A DNA stretch of 64,000 bases, taken from contig NZ_CM000961.1 of NCBI RefSeq assembly GCF_000143825.1, positions 620,001-684,000 of the forward strand, read 5' to 3'. Position 1 is the stretch's first letter. Every line of letters starts with the position of its first letter. A program made the position numbers and the translations under genes. This document shows positions 46,178 to 56,379 of this stretch, piece after piece. The DNA is from Corynebacterium genitalium ATCC 33030 (GTDB lineage Bacteria > Actinomycetota > Actinomycetes > Mycobacteriales > Mycobacteriaceae). Under the pieces are notes generated by a model. It was given only the letters and a program-made list of their open reading frames with translations, was not told the origin of the DNA and did no database searches.

Positions 46178-48394
46178 ATGACTACGCCGCAATTCGAGGA
46201 CCGCACGGAGCGCGTCGAGGTAGCTGGCCTGCAGGTGGCCCGCCCGCTCTATGACTTTGTCAACGACACTCTGCTGCCGGAGATCAAGCCCGAAACGAAC
46301 CTGGACGCGGAGAAGTTCTGGGCCGATGTCGCGCAGTACTTCGCGGACCTGGCTCCGAAGAACAAGGCGTTGCTGGCCCGCCGCGACGAGCTGCAGGTCA
46401 CCATGGATGACTACTACCGCGAGAACCCGGGCCAGCCGGACCCGAAGGAGCACGAGGAGTTCCTGCGTTCCATCGGCTACATCGTCGACCAGCCGACTGA
46501 CGGTGCAATCCGCACCGAGAACGTCGACGACGAGTTCGCTAACGTCGCCGGCCCGCAGCTGGTGGTGCCGATTACGAATGCTCGCTTTGCCATCAACGCC
46601 GCGAACGCGCGCTACGGTTCGCTCTACGACGCGCTGTACGGCACCGATGCCATCCCGACCGACGGTGGTGCCGAGCCAGGCAAGGGGTACAACCCGGTTC
46701 GCGGCGACCGCGTGATCGAGTGGTCCCGAAACTTCCTCGATGAGGCTGTGCCGCTCGAGGGCGCATCCCACGCCGAGGTCGACTCCTACGAAATCACCGA
46801 GTCCGGCGAACTGAAGATCACCGCTGACGGCAACGAGGTCTCCCTGAAGGAGCCGGAGGTCTACATCGGCTACCAGGGTGAGCAGTCTGCTCCGACCGGC
46901 ATCGTGCTGCGCCACAATGGCCTGCACATCATCATTCAGCTCGACCGCGAGCACCCGGTGGGCAAGACCGACCGCGCTGGTGTTGCTGACGTCGTGCTCG
47001 AGTCCGCCGTGACCGCCATCATGGACTTCGAGGACTCTGCCGCCGCTGTCGACGGTGCTGACAAGGCTGCTGCTTACCAGACCTGGTTCGGCCTCAACCG
47101 CGGCGACATCTCTGAAACCGTCTCCAAGGGTGACAAGTCCTTCGAGCGCAAGCAGGAAGACGACCTGACCTATACCGCGAAGGACGGCTCCGAGGCCACC
47201 CTGCACGGCCGCGCCATGATGCTGTGCCGCAATGTGGGCCACCTGATGACCACCCCGGCCATTCTCTTTAACGGCGAGGAAGTCCCGGAGGGCCTGCTCG
47301 ACGGCATCATCACTGTTGCCTCCGCTATCCCGGGCCTGCGCAAGGACAACGCGCACGGTAACTCCCGGACGGGTTCTGTGTACGTGGTGAAGCCGAAGCA
47401 GCACGGCCCGGAAGAGGTCGCTTTCACTAACGAGATCTTCGACCGCGTCGAGGAGATCCTGAACCTGCCGAAGAACACCGTCAAGGTCGGTGTCATGGAC
47501 GAGGAGCGCCGCACCTCCGTCAACCTGGACGCGTGCATCATGGAGGCCGCGGACCGCCTGGTGTTCATCAACACCGGCTTCCTGGACCGCACCGGCGATG
47601 AGATCCACACCTCCATGCAGGCCGGCCCGATGGTCCGAAAGGCGGACCTGCAGACCGCGCCGTGGAAGCTCGCGTACGAGAACCACAACGTCGACGCAGG
47701 TCTGGCGCATGACCTGCCGGGCCGCGCACAGATCGGTAAGGGCATGTGGGCAGAGACCGAGCATATGGCCGCGATGCTGGAGAAGAAGATCGGCCAGCCG
47801 CGCGAGGGTGCCAACACCGCTTGGGTCCCCTCCCCGACCGGTGCGACCCTGCACGCTACCCACTACCACCAGGTCAATGTCCACGAGGTGCAGGACGAGC
47901 TGCGCGCCGCTGGCCGCCGCGACGCCTACGCTGACCTGCTTACCGTTCCGGTCAACACGGGCGGCGACACCTGGTCCGACGAGGAGAAGCAGCAGGAGCT
48001 GGACAACAACTGCCAGTCCATCCTGGGCTACGTGGTCCGCTGGGTTGAGCAGGGCGTCGGTTGCTCGAAGGTGCCGGACATCCACGACGTGGACCTCATG
48101 GAGGACCGCGCCACCCTGCGCATTTCTTCCCAGCTCCTTGCGAACTGGCTGGTCCACGGTGTCATCACCGAGGAACAGGTCGTGGAGTCTCTCGAGCGCA
48201 TGGCGAAGAAGGTCGACGAGCAGAACGCCGGGGACGCCAACTACCTGCCGATGGCCGCCGATTACGACGCTTCTATCGGCTTCCAGGCCGCGAAGGACCT
48301 GATCTTCAAGGGCACCGAGTCCCCGGCTGGCTACACCGAGCCGATCCTGCACGCGAAGCGCCGCGAGTTCAAGGCCGCCCACGGGGTTGATTAA
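46178..48394 (+). CDS. glcB: malate synthase G
   Basis: Condenses glyoxylate and acetyl-CoA to malate, completing the glyoxylate shunt. At 738 residues it is the long G-type enzyme. Marks are [39 protein letters not shown] with active-site acidic residues, [29 protein letters not shown] and the C-terminal [27 protein letters not shown] segment. The start ATG follows AAAGGA. It is called aceB in C. glutamicum. A terminator (48418-48442) follows. Confidence 0.96.
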   Translation: MTTPQFEDRTERVEVAGLQVARPLYDFVNDTLLPEIKPETNLDAEKFWADVAQYFADLAPKNKALLARRDELQVTMDDYYRENPGQPDPKEHEEFLRSIGYIVDQPTDGAIRTENVDDEFANVAGPQLVVPITNARFAINAANARYGSLYDALYGTDAIPTDGGAEPGKGYNPVRGDRVIEWSRNFLDEAVPLEGASHAEVDSYEITESGELKITADGNEVSLKEPEVYIGYQGEQSAPTGIVLRHNGLHIIIQLDREHPVGKTDRAGVADVVLESAVTAIMDFEDSAAAVDGADKAAAYQTWFGLNRGDISETVSKGDKSFERKQEDDLTYTAKDGSEATLHGRAMMLCRNVGHLMTTPAILFNGEEVPEGLLDGIITVASAIPGLRKDNAHGNSRTGSVYVVKPKQHGPEEVAFTNEIFDRVEEILNLPKNTVKVGVMDEERRTSVNLDACIMEAADRLVFINTGFLDRTGDEIHTSMQAGPMVRKADLQTAPWKLAYENHNVDAGLAHDLPGRAQIGKGMWAETEHMAAMLEKKIGQPREGANTAWVPSPTGATLHATHYHQVNVHEVQDELRAAGRRDAYADLLTVPVNTGGDTWSDEEKQQELDNNCQSILGYVVRWVEQGVGCSKVPDIHDVDLMEDRATLRISSQLLANWLVHGVITEEQVVESLERMAKKVDEQNAGDANYLPMAADYDASIGFQAAKDLIFKGTESPAGYTEPILHAKRREFKAAHGVD

Positions 48395-48417
48395 TCGGGT
48401 CTAGATCCGATTGCTAG

Positions 48418-48442
48418 CGCCGCTACCGTTTCGGTGGCGGCG
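48418..48442. terminator. hairpin terminator between glcB and the RelE-like toxin gene
   Basis: CGCCGC-T-ACCG pairs with CGGT-G-GCGGCG over 11 positions around a TTT loop. It separates the convergent malate synthase and toxin genes. The T tract is weak (TTCTAG). Confidence 0.6.
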
Positions 48443-48444
48443 TT

Positions 48445-48714
48445 CTAGTCTCCGTAGACCACGCTTCTGTGGCCGACGGTGAAGACCTCAATGGTGACTG
48501 TTTCGTCCTTAATGAGTGCGAGAATCCGGTAAGAGCCAACTCGGTAGCGCCATTCCCCGGAGCGGTTCGCTGTCAATGATTTGCCGAATGCGCGCGGGTC
48601 AGCGCAGCCGTCGAGGTTGTTTTTGATCCAGGTAGCAAGAATTCGGGCGTCGAATCGGTCCATCTTCTTGAGCTGTTTACGGGCCTTGGCGGTGAGTTCG
48701 ACTTTGTAGGACAT
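48445..48714 (-). CDS. RelE/ParE-type toxin
   Basis: An 89-residue basic protein with the RelE fold pattern VELTAKARKQLKKMDRFDARILATW, EWRYRVGSYRILALIKDETVTIEVFTVGHRSVVYGD. Central Arg residues (WRYRVGSYR) and the C-terminal GHRSxVY match RelE mRNA interferases. The antitoxin gene lies upstream with an 8-base gap, the usual antitoxin-first order. Confidence 0.85.
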   Translation of the reverse strand: MSYKVELTAKARKQLKKMDRFDARILATWIKNNLDGCADPRAFGKSLTANRSGEWRYRVGSYRILALIKDETVTIEVFTVGHRSVVYGD

Positions 48715-48722
48715 TTGAAGCG

Positions 48723-48935
48723 TTAGCGCAGCTCGGTGAGCACGTCGTCGATGGTGAAGCGCTCGCCGGAATCGTCGGCGATCGCCTCACGTAGTTCCTG
48801 CAGGTCATAAGTATCTTCGATCTTTTCAAGAATGGCGGAGCGGGCGAAATCGGAGATCGTGACGCCGGAGAAGCTCGCGAACTTGCGGACCAGCTCGGCG
48901 TCCTCTGCGTTCATGCGGATTGTCATCGTGGCCAT
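48723..48935 (-). CDS. RelB-type antitoxin (DUF6290-like)
   Basis: A 70-residue protein with an N-terminal ribbon-helix-helix (MTIRMNAEDAELVRKFASFSG, then TISDFARSAILEKIED) and an acidic C-terminal tail (AIADDSGERFTIDDVLTELR) that should neutralise the basic RelE-like toxin downstream. It probably autoregulates the pair. The ATG is 87 bases from the divergent DUF1846 gene. Confidence 0.82.
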   Translation of the reverse strand: MATMTIRMNAEDAELVRKFASFSGVTISDFARSAILEKIEDTYDLQELREAIADDSGERFTIDDVLTELR

Positions 48936-49022
48936 GAATACATTGTATTCACTCGGCTTGCGTGAACAAGATTCCCCAGGGCTCTATGTATTCTCTTTAG
49001 GGTGCGGCGCTAAGGAGGGCAC

Positions 49023-50516
49023 ATGGGGTACACAGTCGGATTCGACCGCGACAAGTACATTGCGATGCAGTCGGAGCAGATTTCGAAGCGTCGTGAAGCA
49101 ATCGGCGGAAAGCTCTACCTCGAGATGGGCGGCAAGCTTTTCGACGACCACCATGCCTCCCGCGTCCTGCCCGGGTTCACCCCGGACAACAAGATCGCCA
49201 TGCTCGAAGCGATCAAGGACGAAGTGGAGATCGTCGTCTGCGTCGCCGCGCCTGACCTGGTCCGGCAAAAGGTCCGCGCGGACATCGGCATCACCTACGA
49301 GGACGAGGTTTTAAGGCTTATCGACGGCTTCCGCGAGCGCAACTTCCTCGTGGACAACGTCGTGATCACCCAGTACGAAAGCGGCCCTGACCAAGCCGAT
49401 GCCTTCCGGGACAAGCTGGAGAAACTGGGGTTGACGGTCAATCTGCACCGCGTGATTCCCGGGTACCCGAACGACATTTCGCGGATCGTCTCGGAGGAGG
49501 GCTTCGGCCGCAACGACTACGTGGAGACCACCCGCGACGTGGTGGTCATGACCGCGCCGGGCCCGGGCTCCGGCAAGATGGCCACCTGCCTCAGCCAGGT
49601 GTATGCCGACAACAGGCGCGGCATTTCCGCTGGCTACGCAAAGTTCGAGACATTCCCTATCTGGAATCTGCCGCTCGAGCACCCGATCAACCTGGCCTAT
49701 GAGGCAGCGACGGTCGACCTCGACGACATCAACGTCATCGACCAGTACCACCTGGCCGCGTACGGTGAGCAGGTTTCCAGCTACAACCGTGATGTTGACG
49801 CGTTCCCTCTGCTCAAAGCGTTGCTGCTCGAGGCGACGGGGACGCAGCCGTACCAGTCCCCCACCGACATGGGCGTGAACATGGCAGGCTACGGCATCTC
49901 CGACGACGCCGCCTGCCGGTACGCCGCCAACCAGGAGATCATCCGTCGCTTCCTTGCCGCTCAGGTCGACGCGCGCCGGGGTGATGTGGCTGAGAACGTG
50001 CCGGAGCGCGCCGCGAATGTCATGCGCAAGGCAGGGCTGACTGTGGAAGACCGCCCGGTCGTCGGCCCGGCGCTCGCGATTGCTGACACCACGGGCAATC
50101 CCGGCGCGGCGCTGGAGCTTCCCGACGGTTCCATCGTCACCGGCAAGACCTCTGACCTGCTCGGACCATCGGCAGCCGTGCTGCTCAACGCCCTGAAAAA
50201 GCTCGCCGGCATCGACGACGAAGTGCACCTGCTCTCCCCCGACTCGATCGAGCCGATCCAGACGCTGAAGACGACGTACCTCGGCTCGCGCAACCCTCGC
50301 CTGCACACTGACGAGGTGCTCATCGCGCTGTCCGCTTCCGCCTCGGAAGACGACAACGCCCGGCTCGCGCTGGAGCAGCTGCAGTCGCTGCGCGGTTGCG
50401 ATGCTCACATCACCACCATCTTGGGTTCTGTGGATGAGGGGATCTTCCGCTCGCTCGGTGTGCTGGCAACAACGGAGCCGGAGTACTGGCGCAAAACTCT
50501 GTACCACAGGCGTTAA
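49023..50516 (+). CDS. DUF1846 domain protein
   Basis: A 497-residue protein of the DUF1846 family. It starts [24 protein letters not shown] and has [39 protein letters not shown] (P-loop-like segment) and [19 protein letters not shown]. Structures of relatives show kinase-like nucleotide-binding folds, but the reaction is unknown. It is a single gene with start ATG 49023 behind AAGGAGG. It holds one 11-mer copy encoding RLIDG (49316-49326). A small hairpin (50523-50540) follows. Confidence 0.88.
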   Translation: MGYTVGFDRDKYIAMQSEQISKRREAIGGKLYLEMGGKLFDDHHASRVLPGFTPDNKIAMLEAIKDEVEIVVCVAAPDLVRQKVRADIGITYEDEVLRLIDGFRERNFLVDNVVITQYESGPDQADAFRDKLEKLGLTVNLHRVIPGYPNDISRIVSEEGFGRNDYVETTRDVVVMTAPGPGSGKMATCLSQVYADNRRGISAGYAKFETFPIWNLPLEHPINLAYEAATVDLDDINVIDQYHLAAYGEQVSSYNRDVDAFPLLKALLLEATGTQPYQSPTDMGVNMAGYGISDDAACRYAANQEIIRRFLAAQVDARRGDVAENVPERAANVMRKAGLTVEDRPVVGPALAIADTTGNPGAALELPDGSIVTGKTSDLLGPSAAVLLNALKKLAGIDDEVHLLSPDSIEPIQTLKTTYLGSRNPRLHTDEVLIALSASASEDDNARLALEQLQSLRGCDAHITTILGSVDEGIFRSLGVLATTEPEYWRKTLYHRR

Positions 50517-50522
50517 CACGCC

Positions 50523-50540
50523 TGTCCCCCTGAGGGGACA
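50523..50540. terminator. small hairpin after the DUF1846 gene
   Basis: TGTCCCC and GGGGACA pair over seven bases around the loop CCTGA-type tetraloop. There is no T run, so it may be a weak terminator or a protein site. Confidence 0.35.
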
Positions 50541-50589
50541 ATCCCGCGTTTGATTTCACCGTTCCCCGCTGACTCCATACACTAGTGGT

Positions 50590-51483
50590 GTGACCAGCAA
50601 AATCCTGCTCTACTACCAGTTCCGCCCGATCCCGGACCCGGAGGCGATCCGGCTCTGGCAGCGCGACCTGTGCGAGGGGCTGGGCCTCAACGGCCGGATC
50701 ATCATCTCCCCTGACGGCATCAACGGCACCGTCGGCGGGGACATCAACGCGTGCAAAGCGTACGTCCGCAAAACCAAGGAATACTTCCGCGGCATCGAGT
50801 TCAAGTGGTCCGAGGGCGGCAAGGAGGACTTCCCCAAACTGTCGGTCAAGGTGCGCGACGAAATTGTCACCTTCGGCGTGCCCGAGGAATTGCGTGTCGA
50901 CGACAACGGGGTCGTCGGCGGAGGCACGCACTTGAAGCCGGAGGAGGTCAATGAGCTCGTCGAAAAGCGTGGCGACGATGTCGTGTTCTTTGACGGCCGC
51001 AACGCGTACGAAGCGGAGATCGGCAAGTTCAAAGGCGCTGTCGTGCCCGATGTGGAGACCACCCACGATTTCATCGCGGAGCTCGAGTCAGGCAAATACG
51101 ACTGGATGAAGGACAAACCAGTCGTGTCCTACTGCACGGGCGGAATTCGCTGCGAAATCCTCTCGTCGCTGATGAAGAACCGCGGGTTCGAAGAGGTCTA
51201 CCAAATCGACGGCGGCATCGTGCGCTACGGGGAGAAGTACGGAAACTCGGGTCTGTGGGAAGGCTCGCTCTACGTGTTCGACAAGCGCATGCACACAGAG
51301 TTCGGCGCGGGTGCGGACGATGACCCGGAGTTTGTGCAGCTCGGCCACTGCGTGCACTGCGGCGCGCCGACGAACCAGCACTACAACTGCGCGAATGAGC
51401 CGGAGTGCCGGCAGCAGTACTTGAGCTGCGAAGCGTGCCGGGCTGAGAACCCGTACTGTGCGGAGTGCTCTCAGGGCGCGTAA
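50590..51483 (+). CDS. trhO: tRNA uridine-34 hydroxylase TrhO (YceA/rhodanese family)
   Basis: Uses oxygen to hydroxylate U34 of certain tRNAs to ho5U, the first step toward cmo5U-type wobble bases. The 297-residue protein has the N-terminal acylphosphatase-like fold ([24 protein letters not shown]) and a rhodanese domain with the active loop [13 protein letters not shown] (catalytic Cys) and [12 protein letters not shown]. It ends in a Cys-rich tail ([35 protein letters not shown]) that should bind zinc. GTG start. The end overlaps the convergent membrane protein gene. Confidence 0.93.
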   Translation: MTSKILLYYQFRPIPDPEAIRLWQRDLCEGLGLNGRIIISPDGINGTVGGDINACKAYVRKTKEYFRGIEFKWSEGGKEDFPKLSVKVRDEIVTFGVPEELRVDDNGVVGGGTHLKPEEVNELVEKRGDDVVFFDGRNAYEAEIGKFKGAVVPDVETTHDFIAELESGKYDWMKDKPVVSYCTGGIRCEILSSLMKNRGFEEVYQIDGGIVRYGEKYGNSGLWEGSLYVFDKRMHTEFGAGADDDPEFVQLGHCVHCGAPTNQHYNCANEPECRQQYLSCEACRAENPYCAECSQGA

Positions 51484-51965
51484 TCGGCGGCGAGCATGCC
51501 AACCGTCACCGTGAGCCACAGCATGGTGAACGGGACCAGCGGTAGCCAGAACACGCCCATCCACGGCATCCATCGCTCATAACGGTTGAGCTTGCGCACC
51601 ATGATCACCGCGCAGCCGAGCAGAGCGGCGACTGGGTAGATGGAGCTCAGGGTGGCCCACCACGTGCGGGCGGCTTGGGAACACAGCCACGTGGCCTCTC
51701 CCGCTTCGCACAGCGGACCGCCGACGAGACGGAAGATCAGCGCCAAGAACCCTGCGATGAGGAACGTGCCCGCAACGGATGCGACACCGAACCAGATGGC
51801 TTGGCGGGTGGACGCCTGGTTGCGCTCGTTGAGCTGGGCGGGATCGGGTTCGTTTGCAAGCTCATCGAAAGAACGCGGTTCCGGGCGCACCTTGTTGTAG
51901 TAGTCGGCCGCTCCATGCAGGTCATTCTCCGGATGGTCCGGGCGGTCAGAGGGCATACTAGGCAT
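51471..51965 (-). CDS. small membrane protein, conserved in corynebacteria, function unknown
   Basis: A 164-residue protein with a 65-residue hydrophilic N-terminal part ([25 protein letters not shown]) and three helices ([39 protein letters not shown] and [20 protein letters not shown]). I do not recognise a family. ATG 51965 is the first of two close start codons (51956 is the other). It overlaps the trhO end by 13 bases and lies 24 bases downstream of the universal stress gene, so it may be co-transcribed with that. Confidence 0.75.
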   Translation of the reverse strand: MPSMPSDRPDHPENDLHGAADYYNKVRPEPRSFDELANEPDPAQLNERNQASTRQAIWFGVASVAGTFLIAGFLALIFRLVGGPLCEAGEATWLCSQAARTWWATLSSIYPVAALLGCAVIMVRKLNRYERWMPWMGVFWLPLVPFTMLWLTVTVGMLAADYAP

Positions 51966-51988
51966 AGCCTCCACCCTAGACTCCCCTG

Positions 51989-52957
51989 CTAGCGCTGCGG
52001 AAAAATCACGACGGGCACGGGAGCGTGCTCCAAGAAGTCGGTCGCGCGCGGACCAGCGAAAACACAGTTGGTTGTGGCCGGCCGGGACGCGAGGAAGAGC
52101 ACGTCGCCCTTCTTCCACTTCTGCGAGTCCACCACGGTGTCCCAGCCGTCGCCGGCGCTGACCCGGGTTTCCACTTCGAAGTTCTTCAGGCCCTGCACGC
52201 CGAGCTTCTCGGCCATGTCCGAGACGACATCACGGGCCCGGTCGAGGAGGGCCAAGGATGTCTCGTTCCATTCGTCGATAAACGCGCGGTGGGGTGCGAT
52301 CTGCTCGTTGTAGTCGTAGGTTTCCTCCGGGGAGAACGCCATGATGCGCAGATCGACGTCGAGGATCATCGCGATGGCGGCGGCGCTGGCAATGCCGGTG
52401 TTCGCGGCTTCATCGTTCTCATCGAGGAACGCGAAGTTGACCCGCGTGATGCCCTTCTTCGACAACTTCACCGCGCGCGGCGCCAACCCGACGGAGACCG
52501 GCGACGAGTGCATGAGCGCGTCCGCGGTGGACGTGGCCTTGAACCGTCCTTTGGCTGCCTTCGGTTTGGAACCGACTAGAACAAGATCGGCGTGAAAACG
52601 CTCGACCTCTTGCGTGAGCAGCTCGTAGCGCGGGGAGCCGTCGCGGAATACTGCGTAGTCCTCGTCCCACGCACCGCGCGGGACGTGTTCCTTGAGCGCT
52701 TCCCGGATTGCACCGCTGCGCTTCTCCTCAATCTCTTTAAGCCACTTCTTGTACTTCTTGCTGGTCTTGTTGCGCAGATGCGACCAGGGCTGCTTCTCGG
52801 TGGAAATCACCCGGATCTGTGCAGGCATGGTGCGCGCAAGCCAGCCAGCGAAGTGCACCGCCTCTTCCCCGGATTGATCCCAGCCCACAGCGATGCGCAA
52901 AGGGCGCTCCGGACCGACAGAGGTTAGGAGCTCAGGAGTGAGGGGTAAAGGATTCAT
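51989..52957 (-). CDS. universal stress protein, tandem UspA domains
   Basis: A 322-residue protein with two Usp-like domains. The first begins PLRIAVGWDQSGEEAVHFAGWLA and reaches HADLVLVGSKPKAAKGRFKATSTADALMHSSPVSVG. The second begins ITRVNFAFLDENDEAA and ends VLFLASRPATTNCVFAGPRATDFLEHAPVPVVIFP. The ATP-binding GxxG(S/T) motif is partly kept in each. Start ATG 52957; an inverted repeat (52976-53007) sits 20 bases upstream, and the marR gene lies behind it in the same direction. Confidence 0.85.
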   Translation of the reverse strand: MNPLPLTPELLTSVGPERPLRIAVGWDQSGEEAVHFAGWLARTMPAQIRVISTEKQPWSHLRNKTSKKYKKWLKEIEEKRSGAIREALKEHVPRGAWDEDYAVFRDGSPRYELLTQEVERFHADLVLVGSKPKAAKGRFKATSTADALMHSSPVSVGLAPRAVKLSKKGITRVNFAFLDENDEAANTGIASAAAIAMILDVDLRIMAFSPEETYDYNEQIAPHRAFIDEWNETSLALLDRARDVVSDMAEKLGVQGLKNFEVETRVSAGDGWDTVVDSQKWKKGDVLFLASRPATTNCVFAGPRATDFLEHAPVPVVIFPQR

Positions 52958-52975
52958 AATGGCGCGCGAAAGAAA

Positions 52976-53007
52976 GGGATACCGTTAACGGAATACTAAC
53001 GGTTCCC
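52976..53007. promoter_or_regulatory. candidate operator upstream of the universal stress gene
   Basis: GGGATACCGTTA and TAACGGTTCCC form an inverted repeat (one bulged base) around a 9-base spacer, between the MarR gene and the universal stress gene. It may be a MarR operator; the binding protein is inferred. Confidence 0.45.
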
Positions 53008-53057
53008 TAACTTTACATGTCTGCGAGGGGGTGTCGCGCGCCGTTGCGCCTGTTCGG

Positions 53058-53516
53058 CTACTCGACGTTGCCGGTGTTGTAGCTGTCGGCCAATGGGCCC
53101 AGGATGCGCGAGGCTTGCTGGAGCAGCGGAAGCAGCTCGTTGTCAAGCGTGCCAATCATCTCCGCGACGTACTTCACGCGCTCGTCGGAGACGCGCTCGT
53201 ATTCCTTAATGCCTGTATCGGTCATCTCCACACGCACACCGCGGCGGTCGTTCTCGTCGCGCACGCGATGGATGAGGTTGCGCTGTTCCAGCTGGTGCAG
53301 GGTATTCGATGCCGTCGGCATGCGGATTCCCTCGTCGGCGGCGAGCTGACTAATGCGCATCGGGCCGGACTCGATGAGCCGTTCCAAAATGGAAAGCTGC
53401 GGCCCGGTCAGGTCAGACTGCTCGGAAATGCGGAAATAAGCGACGTAAAGCTTGGTGAGAAAAGGGCGGACATCCTTTGCGATTGCATAGGCGTCTTCGG
53501 GATTAATTTGTGACAT
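53058..53516 (-). CDS. MarR family transcriptional regulator (MalR position)
   Basis: A 152-residue winged-helix regulator. The HTH is seen in TGPQLSILERLIESGPMRISQLAADEGIRMPTASNTLHQLEQRNLIHRVRDENDRRGVRVEMTDTG, the MarR wing with DxRxxRV. The gene lies two genes before the class A PBP, as malR does in C. glutamicum, a stress-responsive envelope regulator. Equivalence is inferred from position only. A TTGTACAA palindrome (53537-53544) 20 bases before the start may be its own operator. Confidence 0.88.
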   Translation of the reverse strand: MSQINPEDAYAIAKDVRPFLTKLYVAYFRISEQSDLTGPQLSILERLIESGPMRISQLAADEGIRMPTASNTLHQLEQRNLIHRVRDENDRRGVRVEMTDTGIKEYERVSDERVKYVAEMIGTLDNELLPLLQQASRILGPLADSYNTGNVE

Positions 53517-53536
53517 GCGCTCGAGTGTAGAGGTAG

Positions 53537-53544
53537 TTGTACAA
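53537..53544. promoter_or_regulatory. candidate MarR autoregulatory operator
   Basis: TTGTACAA, a perfect 8-base palindrome inside AGTTGTACAAACA, 20 bases upstream of the MarR start and in the divergent region before the DUF5318 gene. MarR proteins commonly bind such sites; the role is inferred. Confidence 0.4.
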
Positions 53545-53625
53545 ACAAACGAATATCCGATCGTCCTCAAGGTTGTTGTCTCTGTCACATTTTCGCCGCC
53601 GGTGGGGACGGATAAACTCAGCGTA

Positions 53626-53988
53626 ATGTTCCGTTTCGAAGGAGAGGTCTCGCACGAGTGGGAGCGGCGCGCGGTGCTGCGCGACTTTCAGGCTGGTCGC
53701 GTGCAGCGCGAGGAGCTTTGCGACGCCGATTTTCTCCTCAAGGCCGCCGGCCGACACCACGGAGTCGACTCTGCCCGACCGTGTCCTATCTGCGAAGCAG
53801 TGATGCGGGAGGTCCTGTGGATTTACGGGGATAACGTGGGTCGCCGCTCCGGAACAGCACGCAGTATTGATGAGATTGACGGCATAGTCGCAGAGGTCGG
53901 CCCCGTCACCGTTCACCGCGTGGAGGTCTGCGAGCGCTGCGGTTGGAACCACTTGCTGACCGAATCCCAGGCCGTCCCCGAGCTGTGA
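53626..53988 (+). CDS. DUF5318 family protein
   Basis: A 120-residue protein found immediately before the class A PBP in corynebacteria and mycobacteria. It contains two Cys pairs, ARPCPICEAVM and EVCERCGWNH, likely a zinc ribbon. LRDFQAGRVQREELCDADFLL is helical. No function is known. ATG 53626 is the natural start; the frame upstream is the MarR shadow. It is divergent from the MarR gene. Confidence 0.85.
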   Translation: MFRFEGEVSHEWERRAVLRDFQAGRVQREELCDADFLLKAAGRHHGVDSARPCPICEAVMREVLWIYGDNVGRRSGTARSIDEIDGIVAEVGPVTVHRVEVCERCGWNHLLTESQAVPEL

Positions 53989-54080
53989 ATCGCGAATGAA
54001 GACGGGGGGGATACTGGGTGTTTTGTTGGTTGAGCAAGTACCCTGTCCTAGAGGTTTAAAGATTAGGCAGGGACACCCCA

Positions 54081-56369
54081 TTGGCACGAGACACTGAATC
54101 CACCGGTAAGAAGCCGGAGCCCAAGAAGCCGACGCAGAAGATGTCGGCCGATAAGGCGACGGCAGATAAGGCGAGTAGTAAGCCCGGCGCTAAGACGGGC
54201 ACGAAGCCGTCCGAGAAAGACTCCAGCACCCGTGTGACCAAGAAGAAGCGTCGCCGCGGGCAGTGGCTGGCAGCCCTGGCGTTGGCCGTTGTGTTGCTTC
54301 TGCTTGTGCCGCTGACGATCTTCGGTGTCAACTACGCCAAGGCGGACCTGCCTCAGCCGGGCGAGATTGACACCCCCCAGATCTCCACCATCTTCTACAA
54401 CGACGGCCAGAAAGAGCTGGCCCGCCTTGTCCCGCCGGAAGGCAACCGTGAGCAGATCGCGTTGGACCAAGTGCCGGAGCATGTGCAGAACGCTGTCTTC
54501 GCCGCTGAGGACCGCGATTTCTGGGACAACTCCGGATTCTCCTTCACCGGTTTCGGCCGCGCCTTGCTCGGCCAGCTGACGGGTAATGACTCTGCTGGTG
54601 GTGGTTCAACGATCACCCAGCAGTACGTCAAGAACACCATCGTGGGTAATGAGCGTTCTTATACCCGTAAGTTCAATGAGCTGGTCTACTCCATCAAGAT
54701 GACCAGGAACTGGTCCAAGGAAGAGATCCTCACCGGATACCTGAACACCATTTACTTCGGCCGCAACGCCTACGGTATTGAAGCCGCCGCCCACGCCTAC
54801 TTCAGCAAACCAGCCGCCGAACTGTCGGTCGAAGAGGGCGCTTTGCTTGCTGGCCTGATTCAGCTGCCCAGCCAGCTTGACCCGTGGAACAACCCGGACG
54901 AGGCGCAGAACCGCTGGGACTACGTGCTCGACGGCATGGTGGATCAGGGCTGGCTCAGCGCGGACGAACGCGCCGGGGCCCAGTTCCCGGACACGCGCGA
55001 CCCGGAGACGTACTCCGCCTACACGGAGGCCACCGGCCCGAACGGTCTGATCAAGAACCAGGTGATCAGGGAGCTCGAGCAGATCGGTATTTCTGAGGCG
55101 GACGTGACCAACCGCGGCCTGCAGATCAAGACCACCATCGACCCGCATGTCCAGCAGCAGATCCTCGATACGGCTGAGACGCAAATGGCGACGCTGCAGG
55201 AGGATGCCCGTACCGGTGTCGTGGCGATCGACCCGAAGAACGGTGAAGTGCGCGGCTACTATGGTGGCGACGATCCATCCGGTTGGGACTATGCCGACGC
55301 TGGCCTGCAGACCGGTTCGACATTCAAGATCTTCGGTCTTGCGGCTGCGCTGCAGCAGGGCATCCCGCTGTCGGCGCCGTACGACTCCTCCCCCGTCACC
55401 GTCGGTAGCGCCTACATCACCAACTCCGGTGGCGGTGGCGGCGGCATGACCTCCATGGCTGACGCGCTGAAGAACTCCTACAACACCTCTTTCATCCGCA
55501 TTCAGTCCGACCTGGACGACACCACCAACGACACCAAGGAAATGGCGCACGCGCTGGGTGTCGCCCGCCAGCTGCCGAATGTCCCGGAAACGTTGACCGA
55601 GCACGGTGAGCAACCACTCGACGGCATCATTCTGGGCCAGTACCAGTCCCGCGTTCTGGACATGGCCACGGGTGTGTCCACTCTGATTAACCGTGGTGTG
55701 TGGCACCCGACGCACTTCGTCCAGCAAGTCACCTCCGCCGATGGCGAAGTGCTCTACGAGTTTGATCCGGAGTACAAAGAACGCCGCGTGAACTCCCAGG
55801 TGGCAGACAACGTCGTCCAGGCGATGCAGCCGGTCGCTGGCTGGTCCCATGCGGCCCTGGCCGGCGGCCGCCCGTCGGCGGCAAAGACCGGTACCGTCCA
55901 GCTGGGCAACACTGGCCTGTCCAAGGACGCCTGGATGGTCGGCGGCACCCCAGAACTCTCCGTCGCGGTGTGGGTTGGTACAGCCGACAACACCACGGCC
56001 ATCTACAACTCTTACGGCGGCACGATGTTCGGTGCGCAGGCCCCTGCCCAGATTTGGAAGGGCGTGCTCGACGGCGCGCTCGACGGCAAAGAATACGGCC
56101 AGTTCCCCGACGCCAAGCCAATCAATTGGGGAGTTGACCCCTACTCCGGCGGCACCTACGGCGGACAAAAGGGCTACTCCAGCCAGGATACCTCGTACAA
56201 CTACAGCCAGCCTTCGCAGCAGCGGTCCGCTGCACCCGAGCCACAAGCACCGGCGGCATCGGCCCCGCCGCCTGCCCCGGCACCGGCCCCGGCCCCGCCG
56301 CAAGCGCCAGAACCGGCACCGGAGCCACCGCCGAGCTTGGGTGAGATTCTCGACGAACTGGTCCAGTAA
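54081..56369 (+). CDS. class A penicillin-binding protein (PonA-type transglycosylase/transpeptidase)
   Basis: Polymerises and cross-links peptidoglycan. The 762-residue protein has a Lys-rich cytoplasmic tail (residues 1-55), one helix (WLAALALAVVLLLLVPLTIF), and a GT51 domain with AVFAAEDRDFWDNSGFS (catalytic Glu) and GGSTITQQYVKNTI. The transpeptidase domain has the SxxK nucleophile TGSTFKIFGL, SxN in KNSYNTSF and KTG in AAKTGTVQL. The C-terminal tail is Pro/Ala/Glu-rich (PAPAPPQAPEPAPEPPPS). The start is a TTG behind AGGCAGGG. It corresponds to PonA1 of mycobacteria and is followed by its usual GT87 neighbour. Confidence 0.93.
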   Translation: MARDTESTGKKPEPKKPTQKMSADKATADKASSKPGAKTGTKPSEKDSSTRVTKKKRRRGQWLAALALAVVLLLLVPLTIFGVNYAKADLPQPGEIDTPQISTIFYNDGQKELARLVPPEGNREQIALDQVPEHVQNAVFAAEDRDFWDNSGFSFTGFGRALLGQLTGNDSAGGGSTITQQYVKNTIVGNERSYTRKFNELVYSIKMTRNWSKEEILTGYLNTIYFGRNAYGIEAAAHAYFSKPAAELSVEEGALLAGLIQLPSQLDPWNNPDEAQNRWDYVLDGMVDQGWLSADERAGAQFPDTRDPETYSAYTEATGPNGLIKNQVIRELEQIGISEADVTNRGLQIKTTIDPHVQQQILDTAETQMATLQEDARTGVVAIDPKNGEVRGYYGGDDPSGWDYADAGLQTGSTFKIFGLAAALQQGIPLSAPYDSSPVTVGSAYITNSGGGGGGMTSMADALKNSYNTSFIRIQSDLDDTTNDTKEMAHALGVARQLPNVPETLTEHGEQPLDGIILGQYQSRVLDMATGVSTLINRGVWHPTHFVQQVTSADGEVLYEFDPEYKERRVNSQVADNVVQAMQPVAGWSHAALAGGRPSAAKTGTVQLGNTGLSKDAWMVGGTPELSVAVWVGTADNTTAIYNSYGGTMFGAQAPAQIWKGVLDGALDGKEYGQFPDAKPINWGVDPYSGGTYGGQKGYSSQDTSYNYSQPSQQRSAAPEPQAPAASAPPPAPAPAPAPPQAPEPAPEPPPSLGEILDELVQ

Positions 56370-56379
56370 GGGGGGCGAG

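Noticed and set aside
54141..54176. Repeated GATAAGGCGA-like units at the PBP N-terminus
   Set aside because: They encode the Lys/Ala-rich cytoplasmic tail (ADKATADKAS) and are a coding repeat, not the 11-mer.
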